NCBI RefSeq assembly: GCF_016811995.1
Contig: NZ_CP069159.1
Location: forward strand, 3,968,001 to 4,032,000
Source of the DNA: Citrobacter sp. R56
GTDB taxonomy: Bacteria; Pseudomonadota; Gammaproteobacteria; Enterobacterales; Enterobacteriaceae
Length of the DNA stretch: 64,000 nucleotides
Reading direction: 5' to 3'
Every line of letters starts with the position of its first letter. Position 1 is the stretch's first letter. Of this stretch, positions 26,949 through 37,944 are shown one piece after another. A program made the position numbers and the translations under genes. Below the pieces are notes generated by a model. That model saw only the letters and a list, made by a program, of their open reading frames with translations, made no database searches and was not told where the DNA came from.

Positions 26949-27998
26949 ATGAGAATCAGTCGGGAAACACTTCAGCAGCTAATTATCAACAAGCTAACCA
27001 AGGCAGGGCTTACGCATGACCACGCGACGACTGTCGCCGATGTATTAGCTTATGCCGATGCCAGGGGCATTCATTCTCATGGCGCTGTGCGTGTTGAGTA
27101 TTACGCAGAACGTATTTCGAAAGGCGGGACCAACCGAAGTCCGCTATTCGAATATGAACAAACCGGCCCCTGCAGCGCCATTCTGCACGCAGACAACGCT
27201 GCAGGTCAGGTCGCCGCAAAAATGGGGATGGAAAAAGCCATCGATATGGCGCGTGAAAATGGCGTGGCCGTGGTCGGTGTTCGCCGAATGGGTCACAGCG
27301 GTGCGATTTCCTACTTTGTCAATCAGGCAGCTCAGGCCGGTTTTATCGGGTTATCGGTCTGTCAGTCAGACCCCATGGTGGTGCCTTTTGGCGGTGCGGA
27401 GGTCTACTACGGTACGAACCCGTTAGCATTTGCCGCGCCGGGAGAAAATGACGATATCATCACCTTCGATATGGCGACCACCGTACAGGCATGGGGGAAA
27501 ATTCTCGATGCTCGCTCACGCCAGGAAAATATCCCGGATAGCTGGGCTGTCGATAAGCATGGCGCGCCAACCACCGATCCTTTTGCGGTGAATGCGCTGC
27601 TCCCGGCTGCGGGTCCTAAAGGTTATGGATTAATGATGATGATCGACGTACTTTCCGGGATTCTGATGAATCTTCCGTTTGGTCGTCAAGTCAGCTCCAT
27701 GTATGAAAACCTGAGTAAGGGTCGTGAATTAGGCCAACTCCATATCGTTATTAATCCGGAATTTTTCTCTTCCAGTAATTTATTCCGCAAACACATCAGT
27801 GAAACCATGCGTGAATTAAATGCGATAAAACCAGCGCCGGGTTTTTCACAGGTGTATTACCCAGGGCAAAACCTGGATATCAATGAAAAATTGAGTGCCA
27901 AAGATGGCATCGATATTGTTGACGATATTTATGAATATCTGGTTTCGGACGCCATTTACCTCCGTTCTTACGAAACCAATTCCCCATTTGCCCAATAA
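26949..27998 (+). CDS. allD: Ureidoglycolate dehydrogenase AllD
   Basis: 349 residues, same as E. coli AllD. Malate/lactate dehydrogenase 2 family (not a Rossmann fold), with the conserved ADARGIHSHGAVRVEYY and GHSGAISYFVNQAA (His of the active site) and GPKGYGLMMMIDVLSG stretches. It oxidises ureidoglycolate to oxalurate with NAD, feeding the oxamate carbamoyltransferase encoded divergently. AAGGAAGG precedes the ATG at 26949. First gene of allD-allC-allE. Confidence 0.95.
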   Translation: MRISRETLQQLIINKLTKAGLTHDHATTVADVLAYADARGIHSHGAVRVEYYAERISKGGTNRSPLFEYEQTGPCSAILHADNAAGQVAAKMGMEKAIDMARENGVAVVGVRRMGHSGAISYFVNQAAQAGFIGLSVCQSDPMVVPFGGAEVYYGTNPLAFAAPGENDDIITFDMATTVQAWGKILDARSRQENIPDSWAVDKHGAPTTDPFAVNALLPAAGPKGYGLMMMIDVLSGILMNLPFGRQVSSMYENLSKGRELGQLHIVINPEFFSSSNLFRKHISETMRELNAIKPAPGFSQVYYPGQNLDINEKLSAKDGIDIVDDIYEYLVSDAIYLRSYETNSPFAQ

Positions 27999-28019
27999 AT
28001 TCAGAATCAGGAGTTGCAC

Positions 28020-29255
28020 ATGACTAATCATTTTCGTCAGGCAATTGAGGATACATTACCCTGGCTTTCTTCATTTGGCGCCGATCCGGCAGGTGGACTG
28101 ACGCGTTTACTTTATTCTGACGAATGGCTGGAGACTCAGCTCGCTTTTAAAAAACGGATGAGCGAGAGCGGGCTGGAAACCCGATTTGATGATGTCGGAA
28201 ATTTGTATGGCCGACTGACCGGTACCCGCTATCCGGACGAGGTCATCCTGAGCGGCTCCCATATCGACAGCGTGGTTAACGGCGGCAATCTTGATGGCCA
28301 ATTTGGCGCACTCGCAGCCTGGCTTGCCGCGAGCTGGTTGAAAGAGACTTACGGCCCGCCGCTGCGTACGTTCGAAGTGGTGGCGTTGGCGGAAGAAGAA
28401 GGCAGCCGCTTCCCCTACGTTTTCTGGGGCAGCAAAAATATTGTCGGTCTCGCCAATCCGTCTGATGTGCAAAACATCACGGACGCCAAAGGCATCGGTT
28501 TCACCGAGGCGATGAACGCCTGCGGCTTTACCCTGCCCAGCTCACCGGTGCCGGCACGTAAAGATCTTCGCGCATTCGTCGAACTGCATATCGAGCAAGG
28601 TCGCGTGCTTGAAGCTAATAAGCAACCGATCGGCGTGGTGAATGCCATCGTTGGTCAACGCCGCTACACCATTACGCTGACCGGCGAAGCGAACCACGCC
28701 GGAACCACGCCGATGAGTTATCGCCGTGATACCGTACATGCATTCAGTCGCATCTGCTGCGAATCCATCGCCAAAGCCAACGCTCATGGCGACCCGCTGG
28801 TGCTGACGTTCGGTAAGGTCGATCCCCAGCCAAATACGGTCAATGTGGTGCCGGGTAAAACACTCTTCACCATTGATTGCCGCCATACCGACGCCGACGC
28901 CCTGAAAGCGTTTACGGCTGAGCTGGAGGCAGATATGCAACGCATTTGCCATGAGATGGAAATCGGTATCGATATCGACTTATGGATGGATGAAGCTCCG
29001 GTGCCGATGGATGTCGGGCTGGTTCAACAACTCACGGCGCTTTGCGAGAAAGAGAATCTGAATTACCGTCTGATGCACAGCGGAGCCGGACACGACGCGC
29101 AAATTTTTGCGCCTACCGTTCCGACCTGCATGATTTTCATGCCCAGCATCAACGGTATCAGCCATAACCCACTGGAAGAAACGCTGATTGGCGATCTTGC
29201 AGAGGGCGTAAAAACACTGGCGTTAATGCTGCACCAACTGGCCTGGACTGAATAA
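28020..29255 (+). CDS. allC: Allantoate amidohydrolase AllC
   Basis: 411 residues from ATG 28020, which has CAGGAG seven bases upstream; this equals E. coli AllC. M20 metallopeptidase-type amidase with metal motifs SGSHIDSVVNGGNLDG, EEEGSRFP, and HSGAGHDAQIF, plus the dimer-domain motif ANHAGTTPM. It releases ammonia from allantoate and forms ureidoglycine. It lies 21 bp after allD and 10 bp before allE. Confidence 0.95.
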   Translation: MTNHFRQAIEDTLPWLSSFGADPAGGLTRLLYSDEWLETQLAFKKRMSESGLETRFDDVGNLYGRLTGTRYPDEVILSGSHIDSVVNGGNLDGQFGALAAWLAASWLKETYGPPLRTFEVVALAEEEGSRFPYVFWGSKNIVGLANPSDVQNITDAKGIGFTEAMNACGFTLPSSPVPARKDLRAFVELHIEQGRVLEANKQPIGVVNAIVGQRRYTITLTGEANHAGTTPMSYRRDTVHAFSRICCESIAKANAHGDPLVLTFGKVDPQPNTVNVVPGKTLFTIDCRHTDADALKAFTAELEADMQRICHEMEIGIDIDLWMDEAPVPMDVGLVQQLTALCEKENLNYRLMHSGAGHDAQIFAPTVPTCMIFMPSINGISHNPLEETLIGDLAEGVKTLALMLHQLAWTE

Positions 29256-29265
29256 GGAAACTGAA

Positions 29266-30048
29266 ATGGGATATTTAAATAATGTTGTGGGATACCGTGA
29301 AGACTTACTGAGCAGCCGCTCCATCGTCCGACATGGCAATTTTGCACTGCTGACGCCGGACGGACTGGTGAAAAATATCATTCCCGGTTTTGAGAATTGC
29401 GATGCCACTATTTTGTCCACGCCGAAACTGGGGGCATCGTTTGTCGATTACCTGGTCACCCTGCATGAAAAGGGCGGCAATACTCAGGGCTTTGGCGGTG
29501 AAGGCATTGAGACGTTTTTATATGTTATCAGCGGTGAAATCACGGCCGGTGTCCAGGGACAAACGTTTACCCTGACTCAAGGCGGTTATCTGTATTGCCC
29601 GCCGGGCGATCTCGTCACGTTTACCAATAATCTCGCGACCGATAGCCAGGTATTTCTCTATAAGCGCCGCTATGTGCCGACAGAAAACCACGCGCCGTAT
29701 CTGGTTTCAGGCAATGTCAGCCAACTGGAGCGTATTCATTACGAAGGGATGGACAATGTCATCCTGATCGACTTTTTACCCAAAGAGCTCGGCTTTGATA
29801 TGAATATGCATATTCTCGCTTTCGAGCCAGGCGCCAGCCACGGGTATATCGAAACACATGTTCAGGAACACGGTGCCTATATTCTTTCAGGTCAGGGTGT
29901 CTACAACCTGGATAATCAGTGGGTGCCAGTGAAGAAAGGCGATTACATTTTCATGGGCGCGTATTCGTTACAGGCTGGTTATGGCGTGGGAGGGGAAACC
30001 TTCAGCTATATCTATTCGAAAGACTGCAACCGCGACGTTGAAATCTAA
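29266..30048 (+). CDS. allE: Ureidoglycine aminohydrolase AllE (YlbA)
   Basis: 260 residues forming a two-domain cupin. It hydrolyses the amine of ureidoglycine to give S-ureidoglycolate, using Mn. The C-terminal cupin motif (FEPGASHGYIETHVQEHGAYILSGQG) holds the Glu/His metal ligands. TAAGGA precedes the ATG at 29266. Last gene of allDCE, followed by a strong terminator. Confidence 0.94.
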   Translation: MGYLNNVVGYREDLLSSRSIVRHGNFALLTPDGLVKNIIPGFENCDATILSTPKLGASFVDYLVTLHEKGGNTQGFGGEGIETFLYVISGEITAGVQGQTFTLTQGGYLYCPPGDLVTFTNNLATDSQVFLYKRRYVPTENHAPYLVSGNVSQLERIHYEGMDNVILIDFLPKELGFDMNMHILAFEPGASHGYIETHVQEHGAYILSGQGVYNLDNQWVPVKKGDYIFMGAYSLQAGYGVGGETFSYIYSKDCNRDVEI

Positions 30049-30093
30049 ATATGAAATCGGTCTAACCACTTTTGTTTAGCTATGTTGGATTTT

Positions 30094-30119
30094 GCCACGG
30101 TGTAAACCGTGGCTTTTTT
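30094..30119 (+). terminator. Rho-independent terminator after allE
   Basis: Stem GCCACGGT / ACCGTGGC with a 4-base loop, followed by TTTTTT. It ends the allDCE transcript and lies just before the convergent glxK end. Confidence 0.9.
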
Positions 30120-30125
30120 ATTGTT

Positions 30126-31271
30126 TCAGCGACGAACCTGTTGGCCCATTTTCATTACGCAAGCTATATTGCGCGCGCAGTGGTACAGGTTTTGTTCTCC
30201 TTTCGCCAGAACTTCTGACAAAGGGGCCAGCGCCGGCAGAATACTGAATACCGCATCGATACCGTGTTGATGCACAACCTCAACGTCTTCACTCAGAACC
30301 CCCGCAATACCAATCACCGGAACCCCATATTTTTGGGCTACACGCGCCACGCCAAGCGGTGCTTTCCCGCCGGTGGTTTGTGAGTCAATACGTCCTTCGC
30401 CAGTGATAACCAGATCCGCCTCCCTGATAGAGTCATCAAGATGAACGGCATCAATAACAATATCGATTCCGGGTTTCAGGGTCGCGTTGAGGAAAATCCG
30501 CGCCGCCACGCCCATACCGCCCGCCGCGCCACCGCCTATCAGCGTTTGCACCTCCTGCCCGGTCGTCATCTGGATAACCCGGGCATAGTTCTCCATACCC
30601 CGTTCCAGTATTTCAACCATTGCAGGGCTGGCACCTTTTTGCGGTGCAAACACCACCGAGGCGCCACGAGGCCCCGTCAGGGGATTATCAACATCGCACG
30701 CCACTTCAATCCGGCACTCAGCCAGGCGGGGATCGATTTGGCTCATATCAATACGCGCCAGCCGCGCCAGCTCTCCGCCACCGTAGCCCAGATTCTCGCC
30801 GCTGGCATCAAGGAATCGCACACCTAACGCCTGCGCCATTCCCATTCCGCCATCCACCGTCGCACTACCGCCAATCCCCAGGATCAAGTGGCGAATACCC
30901 GCATCCAGCGCATGGCGGATAATCTCACCGGTGCCGTAACTCGTGGCCAGTAGAGGATCGCGGGCTTCAGCGGGTACCAACATTAAACCGCTGGCAGCAG
31001 CCATTTCGATAAATGCCGTATCACCCGCACCGTTGTGTCCATAAAAGGCCGGAACGGCCTCTCCCATAGGTCCCGTGGCCATCAGGGAGATAACACGGCC
31101 CCCGGTCGCCTCTACCATCGCAGTGACCGTCCCTTCCCCACCGTCGGCAATGGGCAGACAGACGCAATCCGCCTGAGGAAATACCGACAGAAAACCAGCC
31201 TTAATCGCGGCAGCACATTTTTCCGCACTGACACTTTCTTTAAATGAGTCAGGAGCAATTACAATTTTCAT
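30126..31271 (-). CDS. glxK: Glycerate 2-kinase GlxK
   Basis: 381 residues, glycerate kinase type 1 family. The N-terminus [26 protein letters not shown] is diagnostic, with conserved [17 protein letters not shown] and [22 protein letters not shown] in the middle. It phosphorylates glycerate from the Gcl/GlxR route to 2-phosphoglycerate. It follows ybbY by 22 bp in the long minus-strand glyoxylate/allantoin transcript and is convergent with allE. Confidence 0.93.
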   Translation of the reverse strand: MKIVIAPDSFKESVSAEKCAAAIKAGFLSVFPQADCVCLPIADGGEGTVTAMVEATGGRVISLMATGPMGEAVPAFYGHNGAGDTAFIEMAAASGLMLVPAEARDPLLATSYGTGEIIRHALDAGIRHLILGIGGSATVDGGMGMAQALGVRFLDASGENLGYGGGELARLARIDMSQIDPRLAECRIEVACDVDNPLTGPRGASVVFAPQKGASPAMVEILERGMENYARVIQMTTGQEVQTLIGGGAAGGMGVAARIFLNATLKPGIDIVIDAVHLDDSIREADLVITGEGRIDSQTTGGKAPLGVARVAQKYGVPVIGIAGVLSEDVEVVHQHGIDAVFSILPALAPLSEVLAKGEQNLYHCARNIACVMKMGQQVRR

Positions 31272-31293
31272 TGTTAATCCTATTGTTGAGCAA

Positions 31294-32601
31294 TTATTTA
31301 ATTCGATCCCAGGGAATGAGATTTTCCATGACCAGCGCTAACAAAATGCCGACCAACAATCCGTTACTGAGCAGAGGACGCAGGGCCAACGGCAGTTCCT
31401 GTAGATACACCGGCGGTAAGCCCATCAAAAAAAGTCCCACAAATAACGGCAGCGCCAGACGGTAGATATTCCTGGCAGTGAAGGTGATTTGTTTGCTGAA
31501 AGACAAACTGGAATAGAGCAACGGCAAGTAAGAAACCAGCATCACGGCGCTGCTGATCGGTAACGGCAAGGTGGTGAAGAAATGGGTTAGCGGCGTAAAT
31601 AGGCCAACGATCAGACAACAAAGGCATCCCAGAATAAAGGGCAGGCGCGAACGTTCCCCGGTTTGCGTCAATAGTCCAATGGAGGAGACAAAGGGAGAAA
31701 ACGGCACCACACTCAACGGGAGGGTGAGTAAGGTCATTAATCCTGAAACTACAAAGCTGCGACGATAACGCGAACGTCCATTTTTTTGTTCTGGGTAGAA
31801 GACGTCCGTCCCACGCAGCGCGCCATAGGTATTGGTAATATTGACCAAACCAGCCAGCATCGCGGTCAGAATAATCCCTGGTCGTAGGGCGCCATGGCTG
31901 CCCAGTGGAAACCACTGCCAGTGGATATGCCCTGATGCCACCGACGCAGGTGGCGTTTGAAATAACAGATACCACCCACCCCACCCGACCAGCGCGCCAA
32001 TCAACAAGGCATAGCGGGCAATTTTGTCAGGCAGAAAAATAATCATCCACAGGATGAAAAACATAACCAGCAGCGACAAGCCAAACGGGACCAGTTGTAG
32101 GGTGCTCTGTGGCTGCGTCGCACCGAACGGTAGCCCAAGCATGCCCTTAAAAAAGATAGAGGTGAGTTGCGCACCCAGTAACAGCATAAAAAAGACCATC
32201 ACCGTGGGACTGAAGAGCCTCGCCAGACGATGTCCTGCTCCGCTTACGCCAATGAGGATGGTTAGCAACGATGACAAAAAAATACCGACGGCCAGACTGG
32301 TGGCGATGCTGTCTATCCCGGTACCGCGTGCGGCTTCCCCCACCGTGACCGTCAAAATTGTGCTCCACCACAGTCCGGTCGGGCCCTCCATAATCGCCCG
32401 ACGGTGTCCACACAGCGCCTGAGCAAGACACGCCAGTCCTGTTGAAAGAAATCCGTATTGCGTCAGGGTAATCAGGGCGCTGGCCGGAAGTTGAAACGCA
32501 GACTGAAGTGTAGGCGGGACCACGACGGTATTGCAGAAGATAAAGAAAAACCACTGAAAACCAGCCAGGGTATTACGTCGATTAACCGGAAATACAGCCA
32601 T
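31294..32601 (-). CDS. ybbY: YbbY, NCS2-family purine/uracil permease
   Basis: 435 residues (E. coli 433), twelve to fourteen membrane segments. NCS2 features include the N-terminal [19 protein letters not shown] and the segment [18 protein letters not shown], equivalent to the substrate-binding TM8-10 region. Probably imports a purine-related compound with protons. Exact substrate unproven. It lies 49 bp after allB in the same direction. Confidence 0.9.
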   Translation of the reverse strand: MAVFPVNRRNTLAGFQWFFFIFCNTVVVPPTLQSAFQLPASALITLTQYGFLSTGLACLAQALCGHRRAIMEGPTGLWWSTILTVTVGEAARGTGIDSIATSLAVGIFLSSLLTILIGVSGAGHRLARLFSPTVMVFFMLLLGAQLTSIFFKGMLGLPFGATQPQSTLQLVPFGLSLLVMFFILWMIIFLPDKIARYALLIGALVGWGGWYLLFQTPPASVASGHIHWQWFPLGSHGALRPGIILTAMLAGLVNITNTYGALRGTDVFYPEQKNGRSRYRRSFVVSGLMTLLTLPLSVVPFSPFVSSIGLLTQTGERSRLPFILGCLCCLIVGLFTPLTHFFTTLPLPISSAVMLVSYLPLLYSSLSFSKQITFTARNIYRLALPLFVGLFLMGLPPVYLQELPLALRPLLSNGLLVGILLALVMENLIPWDRIK

Positions 32602-32650
32602 CCGATGCTCCTGAAGAAGCGCCCGTCAAACAACGGGCGCTGGGCGTGAA

Positions 32651-34012
32651 TTACTGCTGGTGTTTGAGAATAAACTGGCCTTTCGGTGCAATCGGGAAGC
32701 CTTGCTCGATGTCATAAATCACATCGCCGCGCAGCAGCGTTTTCGCAATACGCGCTCCAATTGTACGGCCAACGTACGGGCTAACTTTATGGCGATATTC
32801 CAGATCTTCTGCCGTCAGCACATAGCTGCTGTTCGGCTGGATAAAGACCAGATCGGCGTCTTTGCCCGGCGCGATACGGCCCTTATGCTGCAGACCAAAA
32901 ATATCTGCCGCGTTGGTCGCCATCAGACGCGCAAACTGGGTTAATGGCATACCCCGTTTTTGTACCGCTTCGTCAAACATCACATCCATGCAGCTCTGCA
33001 AACCGGCGATGCCGCCCCATGCCTGCATGATGTTGCCTGCTTTCATTTCCGGAGGGCACGGTGAGTGGTCCGAAACCAGACAGTCGATTTCACCGCCCAG
33101 CAGTTTGTCCCACATGCCTTTCTGGTTTTCAGCATCGCGGATCGGTGGCGAGCACTTCGCCAGGGTGCCGATTTCTTCAAACTGATCGGTATCCAGTACG
33201 AAATAGTGCGGGCAGGATTCACAGGTTACGTCCTGGCCTTCCTGACGGGCGCGGGTGACTTCCGCAACGCCTTCCGGGCTGCTGATATGGCAAACGTGCA
33301 GACGGCAACCGGCGACTTTCGCCAGATACAGCACGCGACGAATGGCTTCAACTTCGGTAAATACCGGACGGGACGCCACATAATCGTGAGCGCTTACGCG
33401 GCCTTCGCGCTTCGCTTCAGCACCGAGTTCGTCACAAATCAGCGCATTTTCACAGTGGACTAAAACCGGTTGCTTCAACTCGCCCAGTTTTTGCGCCCCT
33501 TTGAAGAACTGAAAGTCGTTAACGTCGCGGAAATCATTATCAACCGCACGATCGCCACAGGTGGCAACGAAGCACTTAAACCCAACCACGCCGACTTCAT
33601 CTAGCTCGTGCAGACGATCCAGGTTATAAGAGACCAGACCGCCCAGTTGTGCTGCATCGATAGTGAGTTTGCCCTTAGCCGCATCGAATTTGAGTTCAAT
33701 GGTTTCGCGATCAACGGTCGCTGGCAACTGGTTCAGCGGCATTTCGATCATCGTCGTGATGCCGCCCTTAGCTGCTGCACGAGTGCCGGTTTCATAACCT
33801 TCCCAGTGGGTACGGCCCGGTTCAGAAATGTGAGTGTGGGCGTCAACCATACCCGGTGAAACGACCAGTCCGGTGGCGTCCATAACCTGCGCTGCTTCGC
33901 CCAGGTTTTCACCGATGGCCGCGATTTTTCCGTCTTTCACAGCAATATCAATAATTCTGGCTTCATTTTCTAAAATGACAGTGCCGTTCTTAATAATTAA
34001 ATCAAATGACAT
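32651..34012 (-). CDS. allB: Allantoinase AllB
   Basis: 453 residues from the [10 protein letters not shown] start at ATG 34012 (AAGGAAC upstream), as in E. coli. A longer in-frame extension to 34072 is not needed. Cyclic amidohydrolase with binuclear metal site: DAHTHISEP (first two His), the Lys in [14 protein letters not shown], His in LVHCENA, HVCHISS, and Asp in [12 protein letters not shown]. Opens the hydantoin ring of allantoin to give allantoate. 86 bp after allP. Confidence 0.96.
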   Translation of the reverse strand: MSFDLIIKNGTVILENEARIIDIAVKDGKIAAIGENLGEAAQVMDATGLVVSPGMVDAHTHISEPGRTHWEGYETGTRAAAKGGITTMIEMPLNQLPATVDRETIELKFDAAKGKLTIDAAQLGGLVSYNLDRLHELDEVGVVGFKCFVATCGDRAVDNDFRDVNDFQFFKGAQKLGELKQPVLVHCENALICDELGAEAKREGRVSAHDYVASRPVFTEVEAIRRVLYLAKVAGCRLHVCHISSPEGVAEVTRARQEGQDVTCESCPHYFVLDTDQFEEIGTLAKCSPPIRDAENQKGMWDKLLGGEIDCLVSDHSPCPPEMKAGNIMQAWGGIAGLQSCMDVMFDEAVQKRGMPLTQFARLMATNAADIFGLQHKGRIAPGKDADLVFIQPNSSYVLTAEDLEYRHKVSPYVGRTIGARIAKTLLRGDVIYDIEQGFPIAPKGQFILKHQQ

Positions 34013-34098
34013 ATGATGTTCCTTATAGATATACAGATGTTTAATGTTCTCTTCCATAGCCTTACACGCCATGGTTAAAACTTATTTAATTTATGATG

Positions 34099-35553
34099 TT
34101 ATTTAGTTGCATTGTTGTATTGCTGTACTGCTACCTTAGGCGCTTTTTTTAATAAAGCATAAGCACCGAAGGCAACGATAACGCCAACAAACCATGACAC
34201 GCGAGAAATCGGCTCCAGCATGGGAATAAATTTCCCGCCCAAAGAGATAACTACTGCCACCAACGTTACCGAGAAAGCCGTAAGATTAAATCCATTATCG
34301 AAATACTTATAATCACCCTGCGCAGTATAAAGCTCGTCAAGATTAATTTGACCACGCATCACTACGAAATAATGCGCCATCATCACGCCAATCACTGGCC
34401 CCAACATACCACCAATAATATCGAGGAAGAGATAAATACTGTCCTGATTTTCCATTAATTTCCATGGGCAAATTAACAGACTGATAATACTGGCAATCAA
34501 CACGCCATTTTTATACGTAAGTTTCGTCGGCGCAATTGCCGCAATCTGGTAGCCTGCCGGAATAATATTCCCCGTCGCATTCGTTGAAATAGTGGTCATC
34601 AAAATAACCAGTACCGCAAAGAAGGAAGCAAAGAGGCTATCCCATTTTTGCACAATATCCAGAACATTCCAGGTATCAACGCCATAGTGGATACTGGCGC
34701 CAGCAATAATCGATACCCCGGCAATCGCGAACAGAACATAAGCGACGATAAATCCCAGCGTCTGCCCTAGCATCTGATCTTTAAACGAACGTGCATTCTG
34801 GGTAAAGTCTGAAGCACTCACCGCAGGGGCTGCCCACACCGCCACCACCGAGTTGATCACCACCAGTAACAGAAAACCGCTGTTCTGTGATTTTTCGACA
34901 CCCTGAGGCAAGTAGTCGAGAATTGGACCAATACCCACCAGCGAGATAGCCCAAATTGCCATGCCGCCAAACACGATGTAAATACACGGGTTGAGGATGG
35001 CAGTAAACTTATTTAACACCTTACCACCGCCAAAACCAATGCCGACGTTAACCAGCCAGAAAATCAGAAAGGCAATCAGTCCCGGCAATGACAGGCCCAG
35101 CAATTTGAAATCGCCTCCCAGGTTCAGGAACTCCGGCCATATTTTCCCGAGTAAGATTAAAAATGCTAACGATCCGGCGTAGCATTGCAAACCAAACCAC
35201 ATAATGGCAGCGATACCGCCTCTCAGAATGCCCGGTAATAATGCACCGCGGACACCATAAGAAGCACGTAATATCATGGCGAACGGAACGCCATATTTAC
35301 TTCCGGCGGCACCATTTAATACCATAACCAACGCAATGAAGAACGCACTAAAAATAATGGCCATCATAATACTGAGCGTTGATAACCCAAGAATGAAAAA
35401 TCCACCCACCATTACATAATTTGGCACATTATGTACGGAGCCCATCCATAGGGTAAAATAATTAAATGCTTTCCAGTTACGTTGAGACTCGCCTTTAGGC
35501 AGTAAGTCGTCACTATAACCTCTGTCCTGGTATAACTTTCTACGTTGTTCCAT
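34099..35553 (-). CDS. allP: Allantoin permease AllP (YbbW), NCS1 family
   Basis: 484 residues, identical in length to E. coli YbbW/AllP. NCS1 permease with about twelve membrane segments. The N-terminus WKAFNYFTLWMGSVHNVPNYVMVGGFFILGL is typical of hydantoin/allantoin carriers. Imports allantoin for AllB. It lies between allB and an MFS gene, where E. coli has ybbV and glxR upstream. Confidence 0.94.
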   Translation of the reverse strand: MEQRRKLYQDRGYSDDLLPKGESQRNWKAFNYFTLWMGSVHNVPNYVMVGGFFILGLSTLSIMMAIIFSAFFIALVMVLNGAAGSKYGVPFAMILRASYGVRGALLPGILRGGIAAIMWFGLQCYAGSLAFLILLGKIWPEFLNLGGDFKLLGLSLPGLIAFLIFWLVNVGIGFGGGKVLNKFTAILNPCIYIVFGGMAIWAISLVGIGPILDYLPQGVEKSQNSGFLLLVVINSVVAVWAAPAVSASDFTQNARSFKDQMLGQTLGFIVAYVLFAIAGVSIIAGASIHYGVDTWNVLDIVQKWDSLFASFFAVLVILMTTISTNATGNIIPAGYQIAAIAPTKLTYKNGVLIASIISLLICPWKLMENQDSIYLFLDIIGGMLGPVIGVMMAHYFVVMRGQINLDELYTAQGDYKYFDNGFNLTAFSVTLVAVVISLGGKFIPMLEPISRVSWFVGVIVAFGAYALLKKAPKVAVQQYNNATK

Positions 35554-35641
35554 AATACCCTCTATTTACGCATCAGATTACGTTTACAGGTTTAGCTAAG
35601 CGGAACAAATCAAATAATAATAACAATTAATAAATTTATAA

Positions 35642-36901
35642 TTATGACTGCGAAAATGAACAACTGACTACCGGCTTCCTTTTATAGAGTGTGGCTACTG
35701 CAAATAAAAGTGTACCTGTGGTGACCAGACCAGCAGAAATCATAAAGCTCAGTTCTTTCGAGCCTGTCAGGTCAGAAATAAACCCCGTCAGCATCGGTGC
35801 GATGATGGCGGAACTCATCCCAAAAAAATTAAACAGACTGAAGGCGCGCCCCATATTTTTTGCCGATGCCTGTTCTGATACAAAAGAAATCAGAATTGGG
35901 TCAACCGCCATTTTTCCCAGTAATCCGTACAACACCAGACTCACCATCAGCGTCGTCGCGGTAGGAGACAACACGGTGGCGACCAGCATGACAGCCGCCA
36001 GGACTTCCAACGCCAATATCACTTTCACCTTACTTTGGTGAAACTTATCTGCCAGGTGGCTAAAGAACAGCGCACCAGGTACGCCCGCGACGGCTACCAT
36101 CGCCGAAGCCAGGCCAATGGTGCTTCCATCAAATCCGCGCTCAGTCTGCAGAAATGACGGCAACCATGTCGCGATCAGATAGTAGCCATAACAGGTACAG
36201 AAATAGAGAAAGTACACGCTGCATAACAGCGGGGAATACAATGACCCAGGGGTTTCCTCCTTTGTCACGGTTTCCGCTTGAGCAGACACATTATCTGCCG
36301 CCACGCTGGTATTCACTTTGCGACGGATAACCATCATGAAAACACACAGCATAACCACCAGAATCGCAGCCACAATGTACAGCAGGTTATGCCACGGCAT
36401 ATGCAGGCTTTTGACCAGATAACTGGAGCCTATCAAACCGATGCCCATGCCGATCGCCGCCCCACTGTTAATGATGGCGTTAGCCAGCGCGCGCCGTTCT
36501 TGTGGAACATTGGCCGACGACAGCGAATAGGCAGAACTGAAAAAGGAGGCGCATCCCGCTCCGGCCAACATTGAACCGATATAAATCAACTTCAATGTAT
36601 TAGCGTTAGCGATACATAACGTGCCCAGTATGAAGACCGAAAAACCACACATCAGTATGATTTTCTGCCCCACTTTATCCACCAGTATTCCGCATGGAAT
36701 TTGCATACCGCAGTAGGCAAGAAAATAAAAACTGGCGATCGCACCGACTTCTGAATTACTGATATTTCCCAGTGACGCCTGTATTTCAGGATAAACCGGA
36801 GTCAAAATTGTTCGATAGATCCATATTGCCACCCACCCCAGACTCATGACGACGATGATCTTCTTCCAGTAATTATCCGCCGCTTTATTATTCTGACTCA
36901 T
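35642..36901 (-). CDS. MFS transporter inside the allantoin cluster
   Basis: 419 residues with twelve membrane segments and the MFS motif A region CGILVDKVGQKII. It lies between glxR and allP, where E. coli K-12 has only the small ybbV. The strong end (KPVVSCSFSQS) and spacing (69 bp to glxR, 88 bp to allP) fit an operon member. It is AT-richer than the flanking enzymes. The substrate may be allantoin, a ureide, or glyoxylate-related acids such as glycolate or tartronate; this is inferred from position only. Confidence 0.82.
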   Translation of the reverse strand: MSQNNKAADNYWKKIIVVMSLGWVAIWIYRTILTPVYPEIQASLGNISNSEVGAIASFYFLAYCGMQIPCGILVDKVGQKIILMCGFSVFILGTLCIANANTLKLIYIGSMLAGAGCASFFSSAYSLSSANVPQERRALANAIINSGAAIGMGIGLIGSSYLVKSLHMPWHNLLYIVAAILVVMLCVFMMVIRRKVNTSVAADNVSAQAETVTKEETPGSLYSPLLCSVYFLYFCTCYGYYLIATWLPSFLQTERGFDGSTIGLASAMVAVAGVPGALFFSHLADKFHQSKVKVILALEVLAAVMLVATVLSPTATTLMVSLVLYGLLGKMAVDPILISFVSEQASAKNMGRAFSLFNFFGMSSAIIAPMLTGFISDLTGSKELSFMISAGLVTTGTLLFAVATLYKRKPVVSCSFSQS

Positions 36902-36969
36902 AATCTCGCCTGCTTATTACAATATCTACGCATTACTAAAATCGCTGCATTTAGAGCAGCGATTTTCCA

Positions 36970-37848
36970 TTAAGAAAGTTTATGATTGGCCATTAATTCC
37001 AGCGCCTGAACAAGGGCTGAGTGATCCATTTCGCTGCCGCCATTCGCTGCACAGGTATTAAAGAGTTCCTGACAGGTCGCCGTATTCGGCAAATTCAGTT
37101 GCAGCGCTTTGGCGCTCTGAAGCGCAAGGTTTAAATCTTTCTGATGCAATGCAATCTTAAAGCCCGGATTAAACGTGCGCTTTAACATGCGTTCGCCATG
37201 AACTTCCAGAATACGTGAGGCAGCAAATCCACCCATTAATGCCTGACGCACGCGGGCAGGATCAGCCCCCGCTTTTGAAGCAAAGACCAGTGCTTCTGAA
37301 ACGGCTTCGATATTCAGGGCGACAATAATCTGATTCGCCACTTTGCAGGTCTGACCGTCGCCATTACCACCCACCAGGGTGATATTTTTACCCATAATGT
37401 CAAATAACGGTTTTACACGTTCAAAGACCGCCTCTTCACCACCAACCATAATAGAGAGCGTACCTTCACGTGCACCGATTTCCCCACCGGATACCGGCGC
37501 ATCGAGATAGTCACCGCCTGCTTCCTGGACCTGTTTGGCAAAACGTTTGGTTTCAATTGGCGAAATAGAACTCATGTCGACAATTGTTTTGCCCTGCAGA
37601 CTCACACTGGCACATCCATTGGCACCGAACAGCACCTCTTCCACGTGTGGCGTGTCAGGAACCATAATGAAGATAATGTCAGAATGTTCAGTAACCTGTT
37701 TTGCGGTTTCGACATGTTTGGCACCCAGTGCAAGCAGGGTGTCGGCAACCGGTCCAATTGTCGTAACGTGTAAATCATGTCCGGCGCTGGCGAGACGAAC
37801 GGCCATCGGCGTTCCCATAATACCCAGACCAATAAATCCCAGTTTCAT
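36970..37848 (-). CDS. glxR: Tartronate semialdehyde reductase GlxR
   Basis: 292 residues from ATG 37848 (an adjacent ATG at 37851 is possible; GAGG lies upstream). Beta-hydroxyacid dehydrogenase with the Rossmann motif GFIGLGIMGTPMA, the substrate motif DAPVSGGEIGAREGTLSIMVGG and the catalytic Lys segment GDGQTCKVANQIIVALNI. Reduces tartronate semialdehyde to D-glycerate with NADH. It follows hyi by 96 bp. Confidence 0.95.
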   Translation of the reverse strand: MKLGFIGLGIMGTPMAVRLASAGHDLHVTTIGPVADTLLALGAKHVETAKQVTEHSDIIFIMVPDTPHVEEVLFGANGCASVSLQGKTIVDMSSISPIETKRFAKQVQEAGGDYLDAPVSGGEIGAREGTLSIMVGGEEAVFERVKPLFDIMGKNITLVGGNGDGQTCKVANQIIVALNIEAVSEALVFASKAGADPARVRQALMGGFAASRILEVHGERMLKRTFNPGFKIALHQKDLNLALQSAKALQLNLPNTATCQELFNTCAANGGSEMDHSALVQALELMANHKLS

Positions 37849-37944
37849 CATCAACCTCTTAAATTTATACATTTACAGATTTGGGCAATAGTTATCCCTT
37901 CCCCATTGCGGAATAATAAATACTGCCCAATAATGGATTACGTA

